A DNA stretch of 45,207 nt, taken from NCBI GenBank assembly GCA_029262295.1, contig JAJCZR010000057.1:1-45207 (forward strand), in the 5' to 3' direction. Below are positions 9,178-16,875 of the stretch, piece after piece (the first letter of the stretch is position 1; each line of letters starts with the position of its first letter). A model generated the notes under the pieces. The model saw nothing but the letters and a program-made list of their open reading frames with translations, was not told the origin of the DNA and searched no databases. The DNA is from Deltaproteobacteria bacterium (lineage in GTDB: Bacteria > Desulfobacterota_D > UBA1144 > Nemesobacterales > Nemesobacteraceae). The position numbers and the translations under genes are program-made.

Positions 9178-9438
9178 TCAATTAGATGCGGTTAGCAATT
9201 TGTCGAGTTCTTTTGATCTTTCGAGTTTTGCAAGTTCATCAAAACCACCGATTAGCTCATCATCAATAAGGATCATTGGCACAGTGCGCCAATTGTATTT
9301 TTTTTCGAGTTCAACTCTTAATTCAGTGTCACTTGTAAGGTTGATTTCTTCGTAGTCTGCACCTTTACTATCTAAAAGACTTTTGGCCCTTTTGCAGTAT
9401 GGGCAATAACTAGTAGTGTATATCTTTACTTTACTCAT
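9178..9438 (-). CDS. grxC: Glutaredoxin
   Basis: 86 residues, the size of a classic dithiol glutaredoxin. It has the active site CPYC (residues 12-15, followed by KRAKSLL), the TVPMILID cis-proline loop and the GGFDEL glutathione-binding segment. It reduces disulfides and mixed disulfides with glutathione in the cytoplasm; a glutathione-pathway gene (gshA) is encoded 18 kb away, which makes the biochemistry consistent. It is the first gene of the grx-gltX-coaE group, with a modest AAGGAT ribosome site. Confidence 0.9.
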   Translation of the reverse strand: MSKVKIYTTSYCPYCKRAKSLLDSKGADYEEINLTSDTELRVELEKKYNWRTVPMILIDDELIGGFDELAKLERSKELDKLLTASN

Positions 9439-9555
9439 ATGTAATCCTTAGTTTTATGGCTTATATTGATCTATGATGCTTTGTTTTTGTTTTAGATTCA
9501 AGTATCATTAATTTTCAATTTTCTAATAAAAGCATGGGAATGTGTATATACATAT

Positions 9556-10113
9556 ATGAATAAATCTATTTTAGTTTTTATTTTTGTAATTTTATCTTTT
9601 TCACTTTCCTCTTGTGCCTTAACTAAATTTGCAGGGCACTATGGTTCCGTTGGTAACAAAAAAAGCGGTAATCTTAACGGTGATATTTTTACCACAAAAT
9701 TTAATTCCTACCGTATAGGCCCTCTGTCTGACGGCTGGAAAAAAATAAGAATCAAAGGTGGCGACCTTGCTTTTTATAACTCATCTGATGATTCAACTAT
9801 CACTATTAATTCAGATTGCAGTAAAGAAAAACGGAAATACAGCCTTAAAGCACTTTCAAAGTCACTTGTAACTGGAATAAAAAATAAAGAGTTAAAGGAA
9901 AGTAAAAAAATAAAAGTAGATACATCAGAAGGGCTTTATGCTCAATATAATGCAAAGCTTGATAATGAAGTATTTGGGCTTGCAACTTTGGTTTATAAAT
10001 CACAAAAGTGTAATTATGATTTTAGCTACTCTACTGACGATACTGATTTTGAACAAAATCAGGCTTCGTTCTTAAGTTTTATTTCCGGTTTTAAAGAGAT
10101 AAGTGCCAAATGA
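9556..10113 (+). CDS. Lipoprotein of unknown function, coupled to mlaE
   Basis: 185 residues with a type II signal peptide (hydrophobic residues 5-17, lipobox LSSC, Cys20). The mature part has a beta-rich pattern around SDGWKKIRIKGGDLAFYNSS and ends in ASFLSFISGFKE. I recall similar lipoproteins directly before MlaE genes in deltaproteobacteria-like genomes, but cannot name a family. The stop overlaps the mlaE start by four bases (ATGA), which argues for equal expression and a joint role, perhaps as an accessory lipoprotein of the phospholipid transporter. AT-rich DNA with a TGTATATACA palindrome (9542-9551) precedes the start; no clear Shine-Dalgarno. Confidence 0.75.
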   Translation: MNKSILVFIFVILSFSLSSCALTKFAGHYGSVGNKKSGNLNGDIFTTKFNSYRIGPLSDGWKKIRIKGGDLAFYNSSDDSTITINSDCSKEKRKYSLKALSKSLVTGIKNKELKESKKIKVDTSEGLYAQYNAKLDNEVFGLATLVYKSQKCNYDFSYSTDDTDFEQNQASFLSFISGFKEISAK

Positions 10114-10895
10114 CAAAATTCCTACATAGTATCGGTAGCTCATCAATCAATTCTATTAGCACTCTTGGAGAAATATTTATTTTCTTTTGGCGTGCTTTAG
10201 TTGCAGCACTAATGCCGCCTTACAACTACAAACTTCTTTTAGAACAAATGTATGAGATCGGATATAAATCCATTTCCATCGTTATTGTCTCTGCTACAGC
10301 TATCGGGATGGTAATGGTAATTCAAATGGCATGGGGTTTTGAGAGATTTGGTGCAAAGCTACTAGTTGGCCCGGTGGTAACCCTTTCATTTGTGAGGGAG
10401 CTTGGCCCTGTTGTAACATCGCTTTTGGTGGGTGGCCGCGTAGGATCGGGTATAACTGCTGAAATAGGATCAATGAAAGTTACAGAACAAATTGATGCTA
10501 TCAAGACCCTGGGTGCCGATCCGATTAAAAAACTTGTTGCCCCGAGGCTTCTGGCAAGCATTATTACCTTCCCTCTTCTAGCGATCATTTCCAACCTTGC
10601 AGGAATAGGGGGCTCAATAATTATTGCAGCTTTAGACCTTAACATTTCTCCAACACTTTTTATCTCCAGTATGAAAGGCTGGGTATTTCTTGATGACGTG
10701 ATGACTGGAATTTCAAAAACACTATTTTTTGGAATAATCGTTGCTATTACCGGATGTTATGTTGGTATGAAGGCTGATGGAGGCACTCAAGGAGTGGGTA
10801 GGGCTACAACCAAGACAGTCGTAGTTGCACTTCTTTTAATAATTATCTCAGACTTTTTACTATCAAAACTCTTTGTAATATTTGTTTACGATTAA
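10110..10895 (+). CDS. mlaE: MlaE-family phospholipid ABC transporter permease
   Basis: 261 residues, full length. It carries about five hydrophobic segments and the MlaE hallmark region ELGPVVTSLLVGGRVGSGIT followed by AEIGSMKVTEQIDAIKTLGA. It forms the inner-membrane permease that works with an MlaF ATPase and an MCE-domain MlaD in lipid exchange between the two membranes of a diderm. It is coupled to the lipoprotein gene upstream. The ATPase lies 6 kb away as a separate gene, and no MlaD, MlaC or MlaB is in the window, an unusual split. Confidence 0.92.
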   Translation: MTKFLHSIGSSSINSISTLGEIFIFFWRALVAALMPPYNYKLLLEQMYEIGYKSISIVIVSATAIGMVMVIQMAWGFERFGAKLLVGPVVTLSFVRELGPVVTSLLVGGRVGSGITAEIGSMKVTEQIDAIKTLGADPIKKLVAPRLLASIITFPLLAIISNLAGIGGSIIIAALDLNISPTLFISSMKGWVFLDDVMTGISKTLFFGIIVAITGCYVGMKADGGTQGVGRATTKTVVVALLLIIISDFLLSKLFVIFVYD

Positions 10896-10896
10896 G

Positions 10897-11190
10897 CTAA
10901 TTGTTGTAACTGTTTTGCCAGATGGATTTTGTTTTAGAGTCAGTTTTACGACTATTCTGTGAACCTTCTTTGTCTATTTCTTCAGTTTTTCTAAGATATT
11001 CCCTGTAGTTTGTCAGTTCCTCTTTCGACATATTGCCAGTTTCTGTAGAAGAAACTTCAGCAGACCTTTGTGAATTCAGGTTATTCAGAAACCTTTTATA
11101 AAAGTCGGAGTCGACAATATAAATTGTGGCAGTGGCTGAAAAGAATATAGAGATTGCCGTTAATTTTAATATCTGTCCTAAAATTCCCAT
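10897..11190 (-). CDS. Small single-pass membrane protein of unknown function
   Basis: 97 residues. Residues 1-26 form one hydrophobic segment (ILKLTAISIFFSATATIYIV), followed by a polar, charged tail rich in S, T, E and K with no recognisable domain. It is convergent with mlaE, one base apart. A possible promoter lies upstream: TTGTAC (rc of 11275-11280), 16-base spacer, TACTAT (rc of 11253-11258), and a NrdR-like palindrome sits 14 bases beyond its -35. The Shine-Dalgarno is weak (TAGGTAAC). It is probably a real gene because the frame is open with a sensible membrane anchor, but no homology is recognised. Confidence 0.5.
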   Translation of the reverse strand: MGILGQILKLTAISIFFSATATIYIVDSDFYKRFLNNLNSQRSAEVSSTETGNMSKEELTNYREYLRKTEEIDKEGSQNSRKTDSKTKSIWQNSYNN

Positions 11191-11293
11191 TTATTGTTAC
11201 CTACATACTAATTGTAAAGCAATATTCCCATTTTTGGTCATTAATTTATAAAATAGTATTTCTTCCCGTTGTTCGTACAAAAGAACTGAGAAA

Positions 11294-11309
11294 ACACAAT
11301 ATGTAGTGT
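11294..11309. promoter_or_regulatory. NrdR-box-like palindrome, single copy
   Basis: ACACAATATGTAGTGT matches the NrdR box consensus acaCwATATATwGtgt at 15 of 16 positions. The usual partner box 31-32 bases away is not present on either side. It lies 14 bases beyond the -35 of a possible promoter for the 97-residue gene and about 190 bases upstream of the rplM promoter. It could be a site for NrdR, or for an unrelated regulator with a similar palindrome. Confidence 0.4.
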
Positions 11310-11495
11310 TTAATGCTAGTATAATTATAAGTCAATAATATTAGAGTACAATGCTTAAAATATAACTTAAGTAATATTTAAAGTTCTGGGGTTTGAAATT
11401 GACTGTTATTTGGTGTTTATTAGAGAATAATATAAGTAAATTTAAAGCAGTAAATCTTAGTGCAATTGGCTAATACTTAGTATGTTAAGGTTTTA

Positions 11496-11523
11496 TTGAC
11501 TTTAATATGATATTTGGTAAAAT
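11496..11523 (+). promoter_or_regulatory. Predicted sigma-70 promoter for rplM-rpsI-ino1
   Basis: TTGACT (11496-11501), 16-base spacer, TAAAAT (11518-11523). Transcription would start about 30 bases before the rplM ATG at 11561, leaving room for the AGGTGA ribosome site. Confidence 0.6.
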
Positions 11524-11560
11524 GACACTCTTATTTATATCTATTCACAGGTGAATGCTA

Positions 11561-11989
11561 ATGAAATCATATATGGCTAAAAATAACGAACTTGAAAAGT
11601 CGTGGTATATTGTAGATGGAGATGGCAAGACAGTTGGAAGGCTTGCAACTCAGATTGCCACAATATTAAGAGGTAAGGACAAAGTTTTATTTACTCCCCA
11701 CTCTGATAACGGGGATTTTGTAATTGTTGTGAATGCAGAAAAAGTGAATTTTACTGGTAAAAAGTGGCAACAGAAAAACTATTACTGGCACACAGGGTAT
11801 CCGGGTGGGATCAAATCAATAAGTGCTGAAGATCAGCTAGAAAAAGATCCGGGTGAAATTTTAAAAAAAGCTGTGTGGGGAATGTTGCCAAAAAATAAAT
11901 GGCAAAAAAGGCTTATTCAGAGACTAAAGGTTTATGCTGGAAATGAGCATCCTCACTTTGCACAGCAGCCGAAAGTCTTGGAGGTTTAG
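11561..11989 (+). CDS. rplM: 50S ribosomal protein L13
   Basis: 142 residues, normal size. It starts [20 protein letters not shown] and contains GKTVGRLAT, the L13 hallmark, and the C-terminal [14 protein letters not shown]. It binds 23S rRNA early in large-subunit assembly. I chose the ATG at 11561 over the in-frame one at 11555, because AGGTGA ends six bases before 11561 and L13 proteins usually begin MKT/MKS. rpsI follows after five bases, the universal L13-S9 pairing. Confidence 0.97.
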   Translation: MKSYMAKNNELEKSWYIVDGDGKTVGRLATQIATILRGKDKVLFTPHSDNGDFVIVVNAEKVNFTGKKWQQKNYYWHTGYPGGIKSISAEDQLEKDPGEILKKAVWGMLPKNKWQKRLIQRLKVYAGNEHPHFAQQPKVLEV

Positions 11990-11994
11990 TACGA

Positions 11995-12387
11995 ATGGCA
12001 GAAACAATTTATAATGGTACAGGTAGAAGAAAAACATCAGTTGCAAGGGTGTGGCTTAAAAAAGGTGGTGGAAATCTATCTATCAACAAGCAGGATGTAA
12101 GTAGCTATTTCCCAAGAGAAACCTGGCAAATCAAGGTTATGGAACCACTTAAAATTACCGAGACACTAAATGACTATGATGTTTCTGTTACGGTTAAAGG
12201 CGGTGGCCTGACAGGCCAGGCTGGAGCGGTTAGCCATGGGTTATCAAGGGCTCTTTTAAAAGCTAATGAAACTCTTAGAAAGAAATTAAAAGTTGCAGGT
12301 TTACTTACACGTGATTCCAGAATGGTTGAAAGTAAGAAATACGGAAAACGTAAAGCTAGAAGAGGACAGCAGTTCTCAAAGAGGTAA
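11995..12387 (+). CDS. rpsI: 30S ribosomal protein S9
   Basis: 130 residues, full length, starting [20 protein letters not shown]. It contains the [19 protein letters not shown] signature and ends in the basic tail [17 protein letters not shown], whose last arginine contacts tRNA in the P site. GGAGG lies just inside the end of rplM. The next gene, ino1, starts eight bases after the stop. Confidence 0.97.
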   Translation: MAETIYNGTGRRKTSVARVWLKKGGGNLSINKQDVSSYFPRETWQIKVMEPLKITETLNDYDVSVTVKGGGLTGQAGAVSHGLSRALLKANETLRKKLKVAGLLTRDSRMVESKKYGKRKARRGQQFSKR

Positions 12388-12395
12388 CTTTTCTT

Positions 12396-13742
12396 TTGCC
12401 TACTAAAACAAAAAAAACAATTAATAGAGCTGATCTTAACAAGAAACCAAAGGGTAAGCTAGGTGTTCTTATACCTGGTATGGGTGGGGCTGTAAGCACC
12501 ACTTTTATTGCCGGCTTAGAAGCTATAAACAAGGGTATTGGTAAACCAATTGGTTCCTTAACCCAAATGGGAACTATTAGAATTGGCAAACGGACCGAGA
12601 AAAAATCCCCATTAATAAAAGATTTTATTCCACTTGCTAAAACAACAGATATTGTCTTTGCTGGATGGGATATATTCCCCGAAAATTGTTATGATGCATC
12701 TTTAAAGGCAGGTGTTCTGAAAAAAGAAACCCTCGACCAAATAAAGACAAGTCTTCAAAAAATTAAACCTTTAAAAGCTGTTTTTAGCCAGGATTATGTA
12801 AAAAATCTTGATGGAAAACATGTAAAGAAAGGCAAGAATAAAATGGATCTTGCCGAAAAACTTATTAAAGATATTGAGAAATTTAAAAAAGATAACAAAA
12901 TCGAAAGGATTGTTATGCTTTGGTGTGGAAGCACTGAAATTTTTATAAGGCCTACAAGGGTGCACGAAACAATTACGAGTTTTGAGAAGGGGCTTAGGGA
13001 AAATCATAAAGATATAGCACCAAGCATGATTTATGCATATGCAGCAATAAAATGCGGAGCAGCGTATGGAAACGGAGCTCCAAATCTTTCTGTAGATGTG
13101 CCTGCACTTATTGATCTTGCTGAACAAAACAATGTCCCTATTGCTGGTAAGGATTTTAAGACAGGCCAAACACTTATGAAAACTATTTTAGCTCCTGGCT
13201 TAAAAAGCAGAATGATTGGTTTGAATGGATGGTTTTCAACAAATATTTTAGGAAACAGAGATGGTGAAGTCCTGGATGATCCTCATTCTTTTAAAACTAA
13301 AGAAGAAAGCAAACTAAGTGTACTTGAGCATATATTTCAGCCTGAATTAAATCCTGATCTTTATTCTGATTATTATCATAAGGTTAGAATAAATTACTAC
13401 CCACCAAGAGGTGATGAGAAAGAGGCTTGGGACAATATTGATATATTTGGCTGGCTAAATTATCCAATGCAGATAAAGATAAACTTTCTTTGCAGGGATA
13501 GTATCCTGGCTGCACCAATAGTGCTAGATCTAGTTTTATTTTTGGATCTTGCTCAAAGGGCAGGAATGTCAGGAATCCAGGAATGGTTATCTTTTTATTT
13601 CAAGAGTCCAATGGTTGGGGAAGGACTTTATCCAGAACATGATCTATTTATTCAACAAATGAAATTAAAAAACACTCTTCGCTATCTTAAAGACGAAGAT
13701 CTTATTACGCACCTTGGCCTTGATTACTATGGCTTTGAGTAA
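12396..13742 (+). CDS. ino1: Inositol-3-phosphate synthase
   Basis: 448 residues, longer than the ~360-residue actinobacterial form and matching the larger bacterial INO1-like group. The NAD-binding loop is GVLIPGMGGAVSTTFIAG (residues 23-40), with the catalytic-domain region VPIAGKDFKTGQT near residue 250 and the SILAAPIVLDLVLFLDLA helix near 368. It converts glucose-6-phosphate to inositol-3-phosphate, for inositol lipids or inositol-based solutes. The start is TTG, eight bases after rpsI, with GAGGTAAC across the rpsI stop as ribosome site, so it rides on the ribosomal-protein transcript. No inositol phosphatase or phosphatidylinositol synthase is nearby. Confidence 0.9.
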   Translation: MPTKTKKTINRADLNKKPKGKLGVLIPGMGGAVSTTFIAGLEAINKGIGKPIGSLTQMGTIRIGKRTEKKSPLIKDFIPLAKTTDIVFAGWDIFPENCYDASLKAGVLKKETLDQIKTSLQKIKPLKAVFSQDYVKNLDGKHVKKGKNKMDLAEKLIKDIEKFKKDNKIERIVMLWCGSTEIFIRPTRVHETITSFEKGLRENHKDIAPSMIYAYAAIKCGAAYGNGAPNLSVDVPALIDLAEQNNVPIAGKDFKTGQTLMKTILAPGLKSRMIGLNGWFSTNILGNRDGEVLDDPHSFKTKEESKLSVLEHIFQPELNPDLYSDYYHKVRINYYPPRGDEKEAWDNIDIFGWLNYPMQIKINFLCRDSILAAPIVLDLVLFLDLAQRAGMSGIQEWLSFYFKSPMVGEGLYPEHDLFIQQMKLKNTLRYLKDEDLITHLGLDYYGFE

Positions 13743-13948
13743 CGTGAACTATAAAAAGGTAAGATTATATAAAGCTTTACCCCACTTTATTAATACTTCT
13801 TGTACTACTTACTAATAAATGTCTGAATATGTAAAACCAAACTATTTTCTTTTGAGTTTCTTTGTATTTACCTTTGTTTTTTATTAGTACATTTTATAAC
13901 TTCAGTTTAATGTGTATAGTATTAATGTATTATTAAAAACTACAACTT

Positions 13949-14662
13949 ATGCAATTTATTGGTGTTGACTCATGTAAAAAGGGATGGTTTGTTGTTGCTC
14001 TCAATGTAAGCCTTAATTGGGAAGTTGGTGTTTTCGAAGATTTTGGAAAAGTTATTTCAAAGTATAGCAGTTTTGACAATCTACTAATTGATATTCCAAT
14101 AGGTTTAGCCTCAAAGGGTAACAGAACCTGTGATCTGGAAGCCAGACGTTATCTGGGCAGAAGAGGTACAAGCGTATTTACCGTACCAAGTAGAAGGGCA
14201 GTATATTCTTCTGATTATGAAGGGGCTTGCAGGGTTAATCGGCTGATTAACGGAAAAAAGATTTCAAAACAGACCTGGAATATTGTTCCAAAGATAAAAC
14301 AGCTAGAAAAATTTCTTGTTTCAAACACATATTATCTTAATAAAATAAGAGAGTCTCATCCAGAGATTTGTTTTTGGGCATTGTCTGATTCTAAACCAAT
14401 GCAGAGTTCAAAAAAGACGCCAGATGGAATTATAGAAAGGCTCGAATTAATGAAAGGTATATTTCCAAAGGCAGAGATTCTTTTCAAACATTCAAAACAA
14501 AAGTTTAAACGCTCTGAAGTTTCAAAAGATGATATTGTGGATGCTTTGGTACTGGCTATTTCAGCTTCGAATCTTACAGGTTCTTTGGCTTCAATACCTG
14601 AAAACCCACCAAAAGATGAGTTTGGAATTGAAATGGAAATAGTGTATCCGTCAAAATTCTAA
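13949..14662 (+). CDS. DUF429 family protein (RNase H-like fold)
   Basis: 237 residues. It opens MQFIGVDSCKKGWFVVAL, the first acidic strand of an RNase H-like fold, continues with LLIDIPIGLAS and ends with a DDIVDALVLAISA helix carrying the last acidic residues. This is the DUF429 pattern; the family has conserved aspartates consistent with a nuclease-like site, but its function is not established. It is a single gene preceded by 206 AT-rich bases; TATTAT lies about 15 bases before the ATG and there is no Shine-Dalgarno. Its stop sits two bases from the stop of the convergent sigma gene. Confidence 0.85.
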   Translation: MQFIGVDSCKKGWFVVALNVSLNWEVGVFEDFGKVISKYSSFDNLLIDIPIGLASKGNRTCDLEARRYLGRRGTSVFTVPSRRAVYSSDYEGACRVNRLINGKKISKQTWNIVPKIKQLEKFLVSNTYYLNKIRESHPEICFWALSDSKPMQSSKKTPDGIIERLELMKGIFPKAEILFKHSKQKFKRSEVSKDDIVDALVLAISASNLTGSLASIPENPPKDEFGIEMEIVYPSKF

Positions 14663-14664
14663 AC

Positions 14665-15819
14665 TTACTGTCTTAAAAAGCTTTCAAGATCCTCTTTAAT
14701 GTTCGATCCCGCAAGTTTACCTAAAGCTGCTTTTTCAATCTGTCTGATTCTTTCTCTAGTGAGGTTAAACCTTTTTCCAATCTCATCAAGTGTATAAGTG
14801 CTTTGTCGTCCAATGCCAAATCTTAGCCTGATAATTTCTTCTTCTCTTGGGTTAAGCAAAGTAAGTGCTTCCTGGAGTTTTTCGGCAAGAGACATTCTTG
14901 CAATGATTGTATCTGGAATTTTTGCTTCTTTGTCTGCCACTGAATCAAGAAGAGTGGTCTTTTCGCCATCAAGGACCGGCGTATCAAGACTTATCGCATC
15001 ATTAGTGGAGTTGAGTATTCTCTTTACAACTTCCACTGAAATCCCCGACTCTTCGGCTATCTCTTTTGGAGTAGGTTTTCTTTCTATTTCCTTACTCAGT
15101 TTTGCACTGGTTTTGTAAACCCTGTTGGCTTGTTCCAGCAGGTAAACAGGCACTTTTATTGTTCTTGTTTGCCCCTGAAGTGCTCTCAGGATTGCTTGAT
15201 GAATCCACCATGAGGCGTACGTTGAGAATTTATAGCCTTTTGTATGGTCAAATCTTTCAACCGCCCTCATAAGCCCAAGGTTTCCTTCCTGGATAAGATC
15301 GGGAAGAGGGAGTCCACGGCTCATATATCTTCTGGAAATTGTTATGACAAGCCTTAGATTTGCCTTAACAAACTTCTGTTTTAACTTTTGGGCCCAACTA
15401 TAATAGACCCTTGAAAAGGTATCAAGGCTAATCGTTCTTTTGTCTATAATCTTTGCCTTAGAGCTGTTTTTTCTAAGGCCTGATCTCATATCACCAAGTT
15501 TTTTCACTTTTTTTATAAGATCTTTGGATTTTGCTTCGCATTTCTTTATTTTAGCGGATATCTCTACTTCCTGTTTGGCAGTAAATAAAGGCTCAATTGC
15601 CATATCCTTGAAATAAACGTAAAGAAGTCTGAGCTGCTCATCTGGAACCCATTTATCTTCTTCCTGTTCTTTCGCTGTAGTGGTTAGTTCTTGTTCTGTG
15701 GGTTCATCATTAAAATCATCTTCAATTTCAAGCGTGACCATTTCATCACCATCATCACTGTTAATATATGAGGTAAATCCGTCATCACTACCTGAGTTTT
15801 CCTGGTGTTTAATATCCAT
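14665..15819 (-). CDS. RNA polymerase sigma factor, RpoD/RpoS type
   Basis: 384 residues. After an acidic N-terminal stretch (residues 1-55) it has region 1.2 (DEQLRLLYVYFKDMA), region 2 (KANLRLVITISRRYMSRGLP, then DLIQEGNLGLMRAVERFDHT and the -10-reading YASWWIHQAILRAL), region 3 (TPKEIAEESGISVEVVKRIL) and region 4 (LNPREEEIIRLRFGIG, then TLDEIGKRFNLTRERIRQIE). It lacks region 1.1 and the large non-conserved domain of housekeeping RpoD, so a group 2 (RpoS-like) factor is likely. It could be the primary factor if the genome has no longer RpoD. AAGGAAG precedes the ATG. Confidence 0.9.
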   Translation of the reverse strand: MDIKHQENSGSDDGFTSYINSDDGDEMVTLEIEDDFNDEPTEQELTTTAKEQEEDKWVPDEQLRLLYVYFKDMAIEPLFTAKQEVEISAKIKKCEAKSKDLIKKVKKLGDMRSGLRKNSSKAKIIDKRTISLDTFSRVYYSWAQKLKQKFVKANLRLVITISRRYMSRGLPLPDLIQEGNLGLMRAVERFDHTKGYKFSTYASWWIHQAILRALQGQTRTIKVPVYLLEQANRVYKTSAKLSKEIERKPTPKEIAEESGISVEVVKRILNSTNDAISLDTPVLDGEKTTLLDSVADKEAKIPDTIIARMSLAEKLQEALTLLNPREEEIIRLRFGIGRQSTYTLDEIGKRFNLTRERIRQIEKAALGKLAGSNIKEDLESFLRQ

Positions 15820-15856
15820 TATTCTTCCTTCAACCTTTATTATTTCTATTTAAAAC

Positions 15857-15896
15857 AGTATTTTTCTTTATAAATTAATTGACAACAACAGTTGTT
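15857..15896 (-). promoter_or_regulatory. Sigma-gene promoter with palindrome over the -35
   Basis: Minus strand: TTGTCA (rc of 15880-15885), 17-base spacer, AATACT (rc of 15857-15862). The palindrome AACAACAGTTGTT (15884-15896) overlaps the first bases of the -35, a typical place for an activator or repressor. Further towards the sod gene lies a nine-base inverted repeat (16008-16016 and 16033-16041) with no T tract, of unknown role. Confidence 0.5.
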
Positions 15897-16077
15897 TTTA
15901 CAAAAAAGCCGGAAATTTAAATTTGTCTTCTGAGGGAGGTTTTTTAATTATTACTATAATTTAAGAGACCCCTTCAGCGAGATTCTCTGACCTTAAGTAT
16001 CATGCAATTCCAATTATAAATCTTTTCAACTTTAATTGGAAGCGAAATTTAATTTTTCAGGAATTTTGTATAACTTT

Positions 16078-16689
16078 TTATTTTGCACCGGCAAAATTTT
16101 GTGCTACCTGGTCCCAATTAACAACCTTCCACCATGCATTTATATAGTCAGGTCTTTTATTTTGATAATTAAGGTAATAGGCATGTTCCCAAACATCCAG
16201 GCCTAATATTGGCTTAAGTCCATCAGTAAGGGGATTGTCCTGATTAGGGGTTGAGGTTACAACCAAACTGCCACCTGAATCTACACAAAGCCAGGCCCAA
16301 CCACTTCCAAACCTTGTTGCAGCAGCGTTTGCAAACTGCTCTTTAAATGCATCAAGGCTTCCAAATGCAGAATCAATTGCACTTGCAAGTTCACCAGAGG
16401 GGTTTCCACCACCATTGGGGCTCATGCATGGCCAGAACAAACTGTGGTTTGCATGGCCACCGCCATTATTCCTGACACTGTTTTTAACCGAATTTGGAAG
16501 GGAACTTAGGTTGGAAATTAGTTCTTCTACAGATTTATCCTGTAACTCAGGGGTGTCTTTTAGTGCATCATTTAATTTATTTACATATCCTTGATGATGT
16601 TTTGAATGGTGAATTTCCATTGTTTTTGCATCAATGTTTGGTTCTAAAGCATTGTAATCATAGGGTAATTTTGGTAATTCGTGAGCCAT
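16078..16689 (-). CDS. sodA: Superoxide dismutase, Mn/Fe type
   Basis: 203 residues. The metal ligands are H27 (MEIHHSKHH), H82 ([11 protein letters not shown]), D165 and H169 ([11 protein letters not shown]). The [11 protein letters not shown] form and the glutamine in STPNQDNPL (about residue 150) favour a manganese or cambialistic enzyme over a strict iron one. It removes superoxide in the cytoplasm; no signal peptide is seen. I start it at the ATG at 16689, since AGGAG lies about nine bases upstream; an in-frame TTG six codons earlier would place that ribosome site inside the gene. Its promoter is separate, and the sigma gene follows after a 258-base gap. Confidence 0.95.
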   Translation of the reverse strand: MAHELPKLPYDYNALEPNIDAKTMEIHHSKHHQGYVNKLNDALKDTPELQDKSVEELISNLSSLPNSVKNSVRNNGGGHANHSLFWPCMSPNGGGNPSGELASAIDSAFGSLDAFKEQFANAAATRFGSGWAWLCVDSGGSLVVTSTPNQDNPLTDGLKPILGLDVWEHAYYLNYQNKRPDYINAWWKVVNWDQVAQNFAGAK

Positions 16690-16742
16690 ATTTTTATTTC
16701 TCCTCAAAATTTGTTAATAATTTTTATTTGTTTAACCAAAAT

Positions 16743-16771
16743 AGTTTAACGCCATATATAATATGTGTAAA
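16743..16771 (-). promoter_or_regulatory. Predicted sigma-70 promoter for superoxide dismutase
   Basis: Minus strand: TTTACA (rc of 16766-16771), 17-base spacer, TAAACT (rc of 16743-16748), leaving a ~45-base leader with the AGGAG site. Confidence 0.5.
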
Positions 16772-16875
16772 TAGATTTCCCCATTTTATTGATTATTTTT
16801 AAAAATTTTTCACTGATCTTTTTTAATTATTTTAATTTTACACCTAATCAAGTAAATTATGTCTCGGTTACTTAA

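Larger units (their letters stand above)
11191..11560. other. 370-base intergenic region before rplM
   Basis: AT-rich, with no open frame that I trust. It holds a NrdR-like palindrome (11294-11309), a possible minus-strand promoter for the 97-residue gene (11253-11280), TATAAT on the plus strand (11320-11325) and the main rplM promoter (11496-11523). The stretch between about 11330 and 11490 shows nothing I can name. It is longer than any other gap in the window. Confidence 0.6.

Noticed and set aside
11555-11560. L13 start at the earlier ATG (11555)
   Set aside because: AGGTGA sits directly before it with no spacing, while it fits the ATG at 11561 and the family start.
13743-13800. GGTAA...TTACC hairpin after ino1 as terminator
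   Set aside because: Only a five-base stem with a 14-base loop and no T run directly after it.
16008-16041. Nine-base inverted repeat between sod and the sigma gene as terminator for sod
   Set aside because: The loop is 16 bases and no T run follows on the minus strand; kept only as a note in the sigma promoter entry.
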